From an uncultured Collinsella sp. (GTDB lineage: Bacteria; Actinomycetota; Coriobacteriia; Coriobacteriales; Coriobacteriaceae): DNA of 10,494 bases. The stretch covers positions 1 through 10,494 of the forward strand of contig CAAENW010000171.1 of NCBI GenBank assembly GCA_900757265.1. Direction: 5' to 3'. Shown piece by piece: positions 1 through 6,581 of this stretch; position 1 is the first letter of the stretch, and each line of letters opens with the position of its first letter. The position numbers were made by a program, and so were the translations under genes. A model generated the notes under the pieces. That model was not told where the DNA came from. It saw only the letters and a program-made list of their open reading frames with translations, and did not search any database.

Positions 1-2165
1 GGCTCAAACGCTTGATCCTGAGCGATGCGGTTGGCAAGCGACGTGGACATTAAGATCTTGTAGGCGCTGTAATGTTGCAGCTGCGTAATTGCATCGCCCA
101 CGGTGCGGGCGTATCCCGGGGCGTCGGGCGCATCGGCACTCATGCGAACGACGCCATTGAGTCCCTCAAAACGAATCACTTCGTCCGATTGCTCAAGAAT
201 GGGAGCAAGGCGCTGCAGCATGCCGGGCGTCATCGCCAAATCGCGAATCACGTGTCCCTCAAGTTCGACATAGCCACCCGCGAGGCAGACGATGCCGGTC
301 CAGGGCAGCTCGAGCAGCTTTGGATGGATGCAGCTCAGCGTGCGCCCTGTGCAGATAAACGCCATATTGCCCTTGGCGACAAAATCACGGATGGCTTGCG
401 AGACCGCTTCATTGGGATAGGGGGAGAGGTCTCGCTCGCTCTCGGGAAGCTCTTGTGCCACTCGAGGGTCTTGCCAGGCGAGTGTTCCGTCGATATCGAA
501 GAAGCAGATATCGCCGCGCTTATGGGCTGCGCTGGCGGCAGGGGAGGCCGAGGTGGTGGGCACAAATCCCGGCTCGAGGCCCATGATCTGGTCAAAATGC
601 TCTTTAACGCGGGGAACGGAGATGCCAATAATCACCTGGGCGGTCTTGCCCGTAATGATGAGGCCCTTGGCGCCCGCCGCGACGAAGGCTGCGTTGTCTG
701 CGACAACGGAAGGTTCTGCGACCTCAACGCGCAGACGCGTGGCGCAATTGGTCGCTCCTACAATATTGCTAACGCCACCCAAGAGCGCAACGACTTGCTC
801 AGCAAGCAGATGATCTTGGGATGATTGGTTGTCGGTGCCGTTTTGGGCCGCGCCTTCTTTGGCAGAGCTTTTTCCCGTCAGACGTGCGAGCGCCGCATCG
901 CTGGCGATATGATCCTCGCGGCCTGGGGTTTTTAGGTCGAAAGCCAGAATGAGGCCCCGGAAGACCAGAAAAAAGACAGCGCTAAACATCAGACCGATAC
1001 CGAGCGCCAAAAGGTAGGAGCCGGCATGCATTCGCATGAGTGGGATGAAGTTGAAGGCCGTCATTTCCATGAGACCGCCCGAGAAGATGCCGACGATGCC
1101 AAAGAAGTTCATGGTCATGGCAAGGCAGGAGGACAGGACGGCGTAGAGCAAAAAGAGTCCGGGATAGGTGAACATAAAGAGAAACTCTAGCGGCTCGGTG
1201 ACGCCGCAGACCACCGAGGCGACGATGGCGGGCAAAAGGATGACCTTAAGGCCGGCGCGGCGTTCGGGTTTGGCGGTGAAATAGAATGCTGCCGCGATGG
1301 CGGGAAGGCCAAAGAGCTTGCCCCAGCCGGTGGCGGTAAAACCTGCCCAGGGCGCAAGTTCATTTAAAGGGCGCGTGCTATGGGAGAGAATGGGGAGCAG
1401 GTTGGTCCACGTGGCGTAAATACCGTCGTGAATGACCAGATTGTCGTAATAGATGGGCATATAGAGCAGATGGTGCAGCCCCATGGGCTCGAGCGCTCGC
1501 TCCAAAAACACAAAGATGCCCACGCCGAAGGGGCCGACGCCCGCAAGTGCGTGGCGCAGCGTTTCGGTCACAGCGTATGCGAAAGGCACGATGGCGGCCG
1601 AGATGGCGGCAAGGGCAAACACGGCAAAAAAGCTGATGAGGTAGACCAGCGAGGAACCCGAGAAGGTGCCGAGCCAATCGGGAACCTTGGCATCGTAGAA
1701 GCGGTCATGGATGGCAACGACGGTTGCCGACACCGCCAGCGGGCCGATAATGCCGGTGTCGAGCGTCTTGATGCCGTCGATGACGGTGATGCCGCTGGCG
1801 GGGGTTAAAGACGACGGGTACTTAAGCCCAAGGTTGTCTCCGCTCAGCTTAATGATCTCGCTCAAAAAGAAACAGTAGGCAAAATAGGCTACGAGCGCCT
1901 CGAGGCAGCAGCGTGCCGGTTGCTTTTGGGCAAGGCCGATAGGCAGCGCTACGGCAAAAAGGAGTGGAAGGCGCTTAAAGACCGTCCACGAGCCGCGCTG
2001 GATGATAGTCCAGAAAACGTACCAGGGGGTTCCGTATACGGCGAGGTCGCCGACGATATCCACGGTCGTTGCGAGGGCGGAGATGCCGACCATGAGGCCT
2101 GATATAGAAAACAGCATGGCGGGCGCGAACATGGCTCCGCCAAAACGTTGGATTTTCTGCAGCAT
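1..2165 (-). CDS. Alpha-glucoside-type PTS permease EIIC-EIIB fused to a Cof-type HAD phosphatase (3' end outside window)
   Basis: The reverse strand reads open for 721 codons from the ATG at 2165-2163 to the window edge. The start follows GAAAGG (2172-2177) with a 6-base gap. The N-terminus (MLQKIQRFGGAMF) and order EIIC-EIIB match GlvC/MalP, which import and phosphorylate alpha-glucosides such as maltose. EIIC spans about residues 1-415 with the family motif GVTEPLEF at 321-328 and ends at KTPGRED. EIIB spans about 453-535 with the phosphorylated Cys474 in TNCATRLR. An Ala/Ser/Pro-rich linker (about 533-550) leads to a HAD domain: motif I DIDGT with Asp557 and Asp559, motif II CTGRT with Thr606, then a C2-type cap from about 633. 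HAD motifs III and IV would lie off the window. No EIIA domain is seen, so a separate Glc-type EIIA is presumably used. Fusion to a phosphatase is unusual; dephosphorylating the imported sugar phosphate is an inference. The exact sugar is unknown. Confidence 0.9.
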   Translation of the reverse strand, partial: MLQKIQRFGGAMFAPAMLFSISGLMVGISALATTVDIVGDLAVYGTPWYVFWTIIQRGSWTVFKRLPLLFAVALPIGLAQKQPARCCLEALVAYFAYCFFLSEIIKLSGDNLGLKYPSSLTPASGITVIDGIKTLDTGIIGPLAVSATVVAIHDRFYDAKVPDWLGTFSGSSLVYLISFFAVFALAAISAAIVPFAYAVTETLRHALAGVGPFGVGIFVFLERALEPMGLHHLLYMPIYYDNLVIHDGIYATWTNLLPILSHSTRPLNELAPWAGFTATGWGKLFGLPAIAAAFYFTAKPERRAGLKVILLPAIVASVVCGVTEPLEFLFMFTYPGLFLLYAVLSSCLAMTMNFFGIVGIFSGGLMEMTAFNFIPLMRMHAGSYLLALGIGLMFSAVFFLVFRGLILAFDLKTPGREDHIASDAALARLTGKSSAKEGAAQNGTDNQSSQDHLLAEQVVALLGGVSNIVGATNCATRLRVEVAEPSVVADNAAFVAAGAKGLIITGKTAQVIIGISVPRVKEHFDQIMGLEPGFVPTTSASPAASAAHKRGDICFFDIDGTLAWQDPRVAQELPESERDLSPYPNEAVSQAIRDFVAKGNMAFICTGRTLSCIHPKLLELPWTGIVCLAGGYVELEGHVIRDLAMTPGMLQRLAPILEQSDEVIRFEGLNGVVRMSADAPDAPGYARTVGDAITQLQHYSAYKILMSTSLANRIAQDQAFE

Positions 2166-2205
2166 AATATGCCTTTCGGATGCAACATGCTGTGCGAGCA
2201 AGAAC

Positions 2206-2213
2206 GTTTAAAC
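2206..2213. promoter_or_regulatory. Candidate HutC/TreR-type operator upstream of the PTS gene
   Basis: GTTTAAAC is an 8-base perfect palindrome that fits the known HutC-subfamily GntR pattern GT-N-TA-N-AC. The 10 bases GTTTAAACAA recur exactly at 2328-2337. On the minus strand a good -10 hexamer, TACAAT (2228-2223), lies just upstream, which would put this site at or just after the transcription start of the PTS gene, a classic repressor position. The -10 also lies in a second palindrome, ACAATGA-AC-TCATTGT (2212-2227). No convincing -35 was found. Binding by the neighbouring regulator is inferred. Confidence 0.5.
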
Positions 2214-2327
2214 AATGAACTCATTGTAGAGGACTGGCTGCTTGCCGCATTGACGGTTTTGATTCGGTCCGATTTGGGTTTCGGGGGAACCGTCGACGGT
2301 AAATAATCCGTGCTTTACCGATAATCG

Positions 2328-2335
2328 GTTTAAAC
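2328..2335. promoter_or_regulatory. Candidate autoregulatory operator upstream of the GntR regulator
   Basis: This is the second copy of GTTTAAAC, identical over ten bases (GTTTAAACAA) to the site at 2206-2215 and 55 bases before the regulator's start codon. It fits the HutC pattern GT-N-TA-N-AC. A weak -10-like TATCGT (2351-2356) would place it over the -35 region, consistent with self-repression. The promoter itself is not clear. Confidence 0.5.
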
Positions 2336-2389
2336 AACTTTAAGAAATGCTATCGTGCCTAGCCATACATATTCATTAGAGGTGAAATC

Positions 2390-3109
2390 ATGCCAAAAGC
2401 GATTTACGAAGGAATCTACCGCGAGATCCGTTCGCGCATCATCAACGGGACCTATGCGTTTCAGGAGATGCTGCCAACCGAAGCCGAGCTGACCGCGGAG
2501 TTTGGCTGCACGCGCAATACCGTTCGACGCGCCTTGAGCATGCTGGCCGACCAGATGTTTGTGCAGCCTATACACGGTAAGGGCGTGCGCGTTATTTGGC
2601 TTAAGGGCGAAACCGACATGCTGGGCGCACTCGAAGAGGTTGAGTCGTTTGGCGAGTTCGCAAAACGCAACAATGCCGTCGCATCGACCGAGGTCAAGTC
2701 TTTTGAACATTTGATTTGCACTGAGCAACTCTCACGTCGCCTGGGCTTTAAGGTGGGCGAGGAGCTGATTCGCGTAGTGCGTGTCCGAAGCCTCAACGGC
2801 AGCGCGCGCCAAGTGGACCATGGCTACTTTTTGGCGTCGATCGCCAAGGGCCTGACCCCCGAGATCGCGGCGGATTCTATCTACGGCTATCTGGAGCACA
2901 AGCGCGGCGTCAAAGTGATGGCGAGCCGTCGTACGGTGAGTGTCGAGCTCGCCAACGATGAGGACTGCAGCTATCTGGACCTCGGCAAGTACAACTGCGT
3001 CGCCGTTATGGAGAGCCAGTCGTACACCTCGGACGGCATCTTGTTCGAGGTCACGCATGCCCGCACACACCCCGAGATCTTCCATTACCGCGTCAATTCC
3101 AAGCGATAG
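2390..3109 (+). CDS. treR: GntR-family (HutC subfamily) transcriptional regulator, TreR-like
   Basis: This is a 239-residue DNA-binding repressor, the usual length for TreR. Residues 3-70 form the GntR winged helix, with the helix-turn-helix around LPTEAELTAEFGCTRNTVRRAL cut at about 29-49 and the wing GKG at 63-65. The rest, from about 90, is a UTRA effector-binding domain. Its stretch YFLASIAKGLTPEIAADSIY and the following region resemble Bacillus TreR (as I recall that sequence), whose effector is trehalose 6-phosphate. The start has a strong ribosome site, GAGGTG (2379-2384), six bases upstream. It is divergent from the PTS gene and upstream of the ABC operon, so it is the obvious candidate to sense the phosphosugar made by the PTS. 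Family assignment is firm. The effector could be trehalose-6-P, maltose-6-P or another glucoside phosphate; the symbol is by similarity only. Confidence 0.88.
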   Translation: MPKAIYEGIYREIRSRIINGTYAFQEMLPTEAELTAEFGCTRNTVRRALSMLADQMFVQPIHGKGVRVIWLKGETDMLGALEEVESFGEFAKRNNAVASTEVKSFEHLICTEQLSRRLGFKVGEELIRVVRVRSLNGSARQVDHGYFLASIAKGLTPEIAADSIYGYLEHKRGVKVMASRRTVSVELANDEDCSYLDLGKYNCVAVMESQSYTSDGILFEVTHARTHPEIFHYRVNSKR

Positions 3110-3150
3110 CCGGCTAGCTCGCAGCCTGACGAGACTCATGCCCTCAAAGC

Positions 3151-3205
3151 GAAAACGCCCGGTCAAACCGACGATGCATCGGCTTGATCGGGCGTTTTCT
3201 CTGCA
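3151..3205 (+). terminator. Long terminator hairpin after the regulator gene
   Basis: The arms GAAAACGCCCGGTCAA (3151-3166) and TTGATCGGGCGTTTTC (3184-3199) pair over 16 bases with one G-T wobble. The loop region can extend with CCGA/TCGG around a CGATGCATCG palindrome. The 3' arm ends in TTTTCTCT, so it works as a rho-independent terminator, and the A-rich 5' arm would also allow weak function in reverse. It isolates the regulator from the ABC operon. Confidence 0.8.
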
Positions 3206-3222
3206 TTCGATAACAAATAATT

Positions 3223-3230
3223 GTTTATAC
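3223..3230. promoter_or_regulatory. Candidate HutC/TreR-type operator upstream of the ABC operon
   Basis: GTTTATAC fits GT-N-TA-N-AC and sits inside the inverted repeat TTGT-TTAT-ACAA (3221-3232), very close to operators of TreR-type repressors. It lies between the regulator's terminator and the binding-protein gene, 186 bases before its start. A near match, GTTCAAAC (3298-3305), in the repeat TTGTT-CA-AACAA (3296-3307), lies closer to the gene. This supports control of the transporter by the adjacent regulator, but promoter elements are not clear. Confidence 0.45.
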
Positions 3231-3233
3231 AAA

Positions 3234-3333
3234 ACTTGTCAAGTATCAAGTCGAAATTACCGTTCACCGAAGTTTTTCTACCGCTCTAGTAATACTTGTT
3301 CAAACAACTAGCCAAATAGCGTATTGTACAAGT
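3234..3333. promoter_or_regulatory. Palindrome-rich presumed promoter region of the ABC operon
   Basis: In this AT-rich stretch the word ACTTGT appears at 3234 and 3294, and inverted (ACAAGT) at 3328. The first forms ACTTG-T-CAAGT (3234-3244), and the last overlaps the 8-base palindrome TTGTACAA (3324-3331). TTGTTC (3296-3301) and TATTGT (3322-3327) could be -35 and -10 but are 20 bases apart, which is too far for a normal promoter. The region probably holds the promoter and one or more repressor sites. Nothing suggests a gene between 3110 and 3415. Confidence 0.4.
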
Positions 3334-3373
3334 CAGCAAAAGGGGCAAAGTCCCCGAGCCAATCTCCGAAGGC

Positions 3374-3392
3374 GGCGGCAAAGGGTGCCGCC
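3374..3392 (+). promoter_or_regulatory. Leader hairpin just before the binding-protein ribosome site
   Basis: GGCGGCA (3374-3380) pairs perfectly with TGCCGCC (3386-3392) around a 5-base AAGGG loop, ending 8 bases before the ribosome site AAAGGG (3401-3406). A smaller GGGG/CCCC stem (3342-3345 with 3352-3355) lies upstream. With no U-tract this is not a terminator. It could protect the messenger's 5' end or affect translation. Confidence 0.45.
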
Positions 3393-3415
3393 ACGGTGTG
3401 AAAGGGTGGATTGTA

Positions 3416-4732
3416 ATGAAGAACGAAATGAGCAGAAGGCAGTTCCTGGGCTTTGCTGGTTCCGCGGCTGCGGTTCTTGGTCTGGGCCTCGTGGGCTGCG
3501 GTGGTTCTGCCGGCTCTGGCTCCTCTGCTTCTGGTGACGCTGCCGAGGTCTACTTCCTCCAGTTCAAGCCCGAGGTCGACAAGGAGTGGAAGGAGATCGC
3601 CAAGGCGTACAAGAAGGAGAAGGGCGTCGAGGTCAAGATCGTGACCGCCGCCTCCAACACCTACGAGGAGAAGCTCAAGTCCGAGATGTCCAAGAGCTCC
3701 GCTCCGACGCTGTTCCAGGTCAACGGCCCCACCGGCCTTAAGAACTGGAAGGACTACTGCGCCGATCTTTCTGACACCAAGCTCCGCGGCGAGCTCATCG
3801 ACGACTCCCTGGCGCTGCAGTCCGACGGCAAGGATCTGGGTATCGACTGGGTTCAGGAGAGCTACGGCATCATTTACAACAAGGAGCTCCTCGAGAAGGC
3901 CGGCTACAAGGCCGAGGACATCAACTCCTTCGACAAGCTGAAGGCTTGCGCCGATGACATCCAGGCCCGCAAGGACGAGCTCGGCGTTGACGGTGCCTTC
4001 ACTTCCGCCGGTATGGATGACTCCTCCAGCTGGCGCTACACCACCCACCTCGCCAACCTCCCGCTCTACTACGAGTTCGAGAAGGAGCACAACCAGGAGG
4101 ACGACGAGATCAAGGGCGAGTATCTCGACAACTTTAAGCAGATCTTCGACCTGTACATCACCGACTCCACCTGCGATCCTTCGCAGCTCGCCTCTAAGAC
4201 CGGCGACGACGCCACCAACGAGTTCGCAACCGGTAAGGCCGTCTTCTATCAGAACGGCTCTTGGGCCTATGCCGACCTCACCAAGGCCGGTATGACCGAT
4301 GACCAGCTCGGCATGCTGCCGATCTACATCGGCGTCGACGGCGAGGAGAACCAGGGCCTGTGCTCCGGCGGCGAGAACTACTGGTGCGTCAGCTCCCAGG
4401 CTTCCGAGGATGCCCAGAAGGCCACCGAGGACTTCATGTATTGGTGCGTCACTTCTGACACCGCCACCAGCATCATCGCTGACAAGATGGGTCTGACCGC
4501 CCCGTTCAAGAGCGCTAAGGAGACCACCAACGTCTTCTCGCAGCAGGCCGTTGCTATGGCCAAGGACGGCAAGAAGACCGTTGCTTGGGACTTCGTTTAC
4601 ATCCCCTCCGAGGAGTGGAAGAAGAACCTCAAGCAGGCTCTCATCGCTTATGCTGCCGACAACACCAAGTGGGACGGCGTCAAGAACGCCTTCGTCGATG
4701 GCTGGAAGACCGAGAAGGCTGCTTCCGAGTAA
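3416..4732 (+). CDS. Sugar ABC transporter substrate-binding lipoprotein (CUT1 family, MalE-like)
   Basis: This 438-residue protein captures a sugar outside the membrane and delivers it to the permease pair encoded next. The N-terminus has a twin-arginine motif (SRRQFLG, Arg7-Arg8), a hydrophobic stretch and a lipobox LVGC with Cys28, then a Gly/Ser-rich tether. This indicates a Tat-exported, lipid-anchored binding protein, the expected form in a Gram-positive cell. The mature part has the CUT1 binding-protein layout (for example YNKELLEKAGYKAEDI, residues around 162-177). I chose ATG 3416 because AAAGGG (3401-3406) is well placed for it. A GTG at 3398 would add six residues but lacks a good ribosome site. 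The ligand is not evident; an alpha-glucoside or malto-oligosaccharide is a guess from the neighbours. Confidence 0.9.
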   Translation: MKNEMSRRQFLGFAGSAAAVLGLGLVGCGGSAGSGSSASGDAAEVYFLQFKPEVDKEWKEIAKAYKKEKGVEVKIVTAASNTYEEKLKSEMSKSSAPTLFQVNGPTGLKNWKDYCADLSDTKLRGELIDDSLALQSDGKDLGIDWVQESYGIIYNKELLEKAGYKAEDINSFDKLKACADDIQARKDELGVDGAFTSAGMDDSSSWRYTTHLANLPLYYEFEKEHNQEDDEIKGEYLDNFKQIFDLYITDSTCDPSQLASKTGDDATNEFATGKAVFYQNGSWAYADLTKAGMTDDQLGMLPIYIGVDGEENQGLCSGGENYWCVSSQASEDAQKATEDFMYWCVTSDTATSIIADKMGLTAPFKSAKETTNVFSQQAVAMAKDGKKTVAWDFVYIPSEEWKKNLKQALIAYAADNTKWDGVKNAFVDGWKTEKAASE

Positions 4733-4763
4733 GCAGTTGCTGCCCAAGCTATCTGATTAGCGA

Positions 4764-4799
4764 CAGGGGGCGGGCAGACGTAGGTTTGCCCGCCCCCTG
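4764..4799 (+). repeat. Strong intercistronic hairpin after the binding-protein gene
   Basis: CAGGGGGCGGGCA (4764-4776) and TGCCCGCCCCCTG (4787-4799) form a perfect 13-bp, GC-rich stem with a 10-base loop. It lies between the binding-protein stop and the first permease and is followed by CATATTGAAAGG, not a U-tract, so full termination is unlikely. Such structures, known from the malE-malF gap in E. coli, block 3' exonucleases and leave more binding-protein message than permease message. That role is inferred. Confidence 0.75.
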
Positions 4800-4819
4800 C
4801 ATATTGAAAGGACCCTTCT

Positions 4820-5674
4820 ATGGGCAAAGCACTCAAACGCTGGTGGCCGCTCTTTATGCTGCCCACGTGCCTGGCGTTTATGATCGGGTTCGTGATTCCC
4901 TTTATCCAGGGTTTCTATCTCTCGTTCTGCCAGTTTATTACCATCAATAACGCGCACTTTGTCGGTATCGAGAACTACGTGCGCGCGCTGTCCGATCCGC
5001 AGTTCTCCACGTCGTTCTTCTTTACCGTGGCGTTTGCCTTCCTGTCGACGGTGCTCATCAACGTGATCGCGCTGGCCATTGCGCAGGCGCTCACTCGCAA
5101 GGCGCTCAAGGGCACCAACATCTTCCGTACGATTTTCTTTATGCCTAACCTGATTGGCGGCATTGTACTGGGTTACATTTGGCAGATTCTGATCAACTGC
5201 CTGCTCTCCAACGTGGGCGCCCAGCTCATCGCCCTTAACTCTGCTGCTGGCTTCTGGGGCCTTATCATCCTGACCCTGTGGCAGCAGGTCGGCTACATGA
5301 TGATCATCTACATCGCCGGTCTGCAGTCCATCCCGTCTGACTACATCGAGGCCGCCAAGGTCGATGGCGCTACGGCATGGCAGACGTTTTGGAAGGTTAA
5401 GATCCCCAACCTGATGCCGACCATCACCATCTGCCTGTTCCTGTCCATCACCAACGGCTTTAAGCTGTTCGACCAGAACCTCGCCCTTACCGGTGGCGCC
5501 CCGGCGCACTCCACCGAGATGCTCGCCCTGAACATCTACAACACGTTCTATTCGCGTGCTGGCATCGCATGGCAGGGCATCGGTCAGGCCAAGGCAGTTA
5601 TCTTCTGCATCCTGGTTGTCGCTATTTCTATGATCCAGCTTAAGGCCACGAGGTCCAAGGAGGTGCAGCAGTAA
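4820..5674 (+). CDS. Sugar ABC transporter permease, MalF/UgpA type
   Basis: This 284-residue inner-membrane protein forms half of the sugar channel. It starts with a short basic cytoplasmic end (MGKALKRWW) and a membrane helix at about 10-32, with about five more hydrophobic segments at roughly 65-90, 105-128, 145-168, 200-215 and 258-275. The EAA loop that docks on the ATPase is clear: EAAKVDG at 177-183 followed by IPNLMP at 195-200. GAAAGGA (4806-4812) is its ribosome site. It lacks the long extra N-terminal helices of enterobacterial MalF, as is usual for CUT1 permeases of Gram-positives. Its TAA stop shares its last base with the next ATG, implying translational coupling and equal production of the two permeases. 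Confidence 0.92.
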   Translation: MGKALKRWWPLFMLPTCLAFMIGFVIPFIQGFYLSFCQFITINNAHFVGIENYVRALSDPQFSTSFFFTVAFAFLSTVLINVIALAIAQALTRKALKGTNIFRTIFFMPNLIGGIVLGYIWQILINCLLSNVGAQLIALNSAAGFWGLIILTLWQQVGYMMIIYIAGLQSIPSDYIEAAKVDGATAWQTFWKVKIPNLMPTITICLFLSITNGFKLFDQNLALTGGAPAHSTEMLALNIYNTFYSRAGIAWQGIGQAKAVIFCILVVAISMIQLKATRSKEVQQ

Positions 5675-6513
5675 TGAAACGCGATAAGGCTATCAACCGC
5701 GCGCTCTCGATCTTCTTTACGATTCTGTCGCTCGCATGGATCTACCCCGTGTTCATGATTGCGCTCAATTCCTTTAAGAAAGCGACCGCAATCAGCACCA
5801 CCACGGCGTTCGATCTGCTCACGCCCGAGACGTTCAACGGCCTCGCAAACTACGTGCACGCTCTGAACGAGCAGGGCTTTGCCTCGGCGTTTATGTACTC
5901 GCTCATCATCACGGTCACGTCGGTCGTGCTGATTCTGGTGTGCTGCTCCATGTGCGCTTGGTACGTGGTGCGCGTCAACAGCAAGATCTCGAACTTCTTC
6001 TATTACCTGTTCGTCTTCTCGATGGTCGTACCGTTCCAGATGCTCATGTTCACGCTGTCCAACCTCGCGGACCGCATCGGCTTTAACACGCCGTTTAACA
6101 TCTGCTTCATCTACCTTGGTTTTGGCGCGGGCCTCGCGGTCTTTATGTTCGCCGGCTTCGTCAAGAACATCCCGCTCGAGATTGAGGAAGCGGCCATGAT
6201 CGACGGCTGCAACCCGGTCCAGGTGTTCTTTAAGATCGTCCTTCCCATTATGAAGCCCACCTATCTTTCGGTCGGCATCCTTGAGACCATGTGGGTCTGG
6301 AACGACTATCTGCTGCCCTACCTTACGCTCGACTCCACCAAGTACAAGACCATTCCTATCTTGATCCAGTACTTCCGTGGCGGCTATGGCCACGTCGAGC
6401 TCGGCCCCATGATGGCATGCATCATGATGGTCGTCATCCCCATCGTCATCATGTACATCTTCTGCCAGAAGTACATCATTGACGGCGTTGTGGCAGGTGC
6501 CGTCAAGGGCTGA
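5674..6513 (+). CDS. Sugar ABC transporter permease, MalG/UgpE type
   Basis: This 279-residue partner permease completes the channel. Its basic start (MKRDKAINR) precedes a membrane helix at about 10-32, and further hydrophobic segments lie at about 72-98, 106-128, 143-162, 195-215 and 245-268. The EAA loop reads EEAAMIDG (171-178), then LPIMKP (190-195), as in MalG-type proteins. The start overlaps the previous stop (TAATG) and has a very strong ribosome site, AAGGAGGTG, inside the end of the first permease gene. The 68 bases after its stop hold a small hairpin before the ATPase gene. Confidence 0.92.
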   Translation: MKRDKAINRALSIFFTILSLAWIYPVFMIALNSFKKATAISTTTAFDLLTPETFNGLANYVHALNEQGFASAFMYSLIITVTSVVLILVCCSMCAWYVVRVNSKISNFFYYLFVFSMVVPFQMLMFTLSNLADRIGFNTPFNICFIYLGFGAGLAVFMFAGFVKNIPLEIEEAAMIDGCNPVQVFFKIVLPIMKPTYLSVGILETMWVWNDYLLPYLTLDSTKYKTIPILIQYFRGGYGHVELGPMMACIMMVVIPIVIMYIFCQKYIIDGVVAGAVKG

Positions 6514-6538
6514 TGCCGTAACTGTTTTGCAAGTTTTG

Positions 6539-6563
6539 GCGGCGCCTCTCAGCGCGGCGCCGC
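6539..6563 (+). repeat. Intercistronic hairpin before the ATPase gene
   Basis: GCGGCGCC (6539-6546) pairs perfectly with GGCGCCGC (6556-6563) around a 9-base loop. It is not followed by a U-tract. It ends 18 bases before the ATPase start and six before the GAAAGG (6569-6574) ribosome site. A role in message stability or in tuning ATPase levels is plausible. Confidence 0.5.
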
Positions 6564-6581
6564 GTATCGAAAGGTAAAGAC

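Noticed and set aside
72..824. 250-codon plus-strand open frame
   Set aside because: It lies wholly opposite the EIIB-HAD portion of the PTS gene, whose reverse frame shows clear motifs, and it has no ribosome site or recognised domain.
3398..3415. GTG start six codons upstream for the binding protein
   Set aside because: The GTG itself lies next to the ribosome site that serves ATG 3416, and the extra residues would put a Trp and hydrophobics before the twin-arginine motif.
3308..4747. Long 479-codon open frame on the minus strand opposite the binding-protein gene
   Set aside because: Its product is a low-complexity Leu/Val/Gly-rich string produced by the strong codon bias of the sense gene; the sense frame has a signal peptide, a ribosome site and family similarity.
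4764..4799. Rho-independent terminator after the binding-protein gene
   Set aside because: The stem is excellent but lacks a following U-tract, and the downstream permeases need to be expressed with it; it is listed as an intercistronic hairpin instead.
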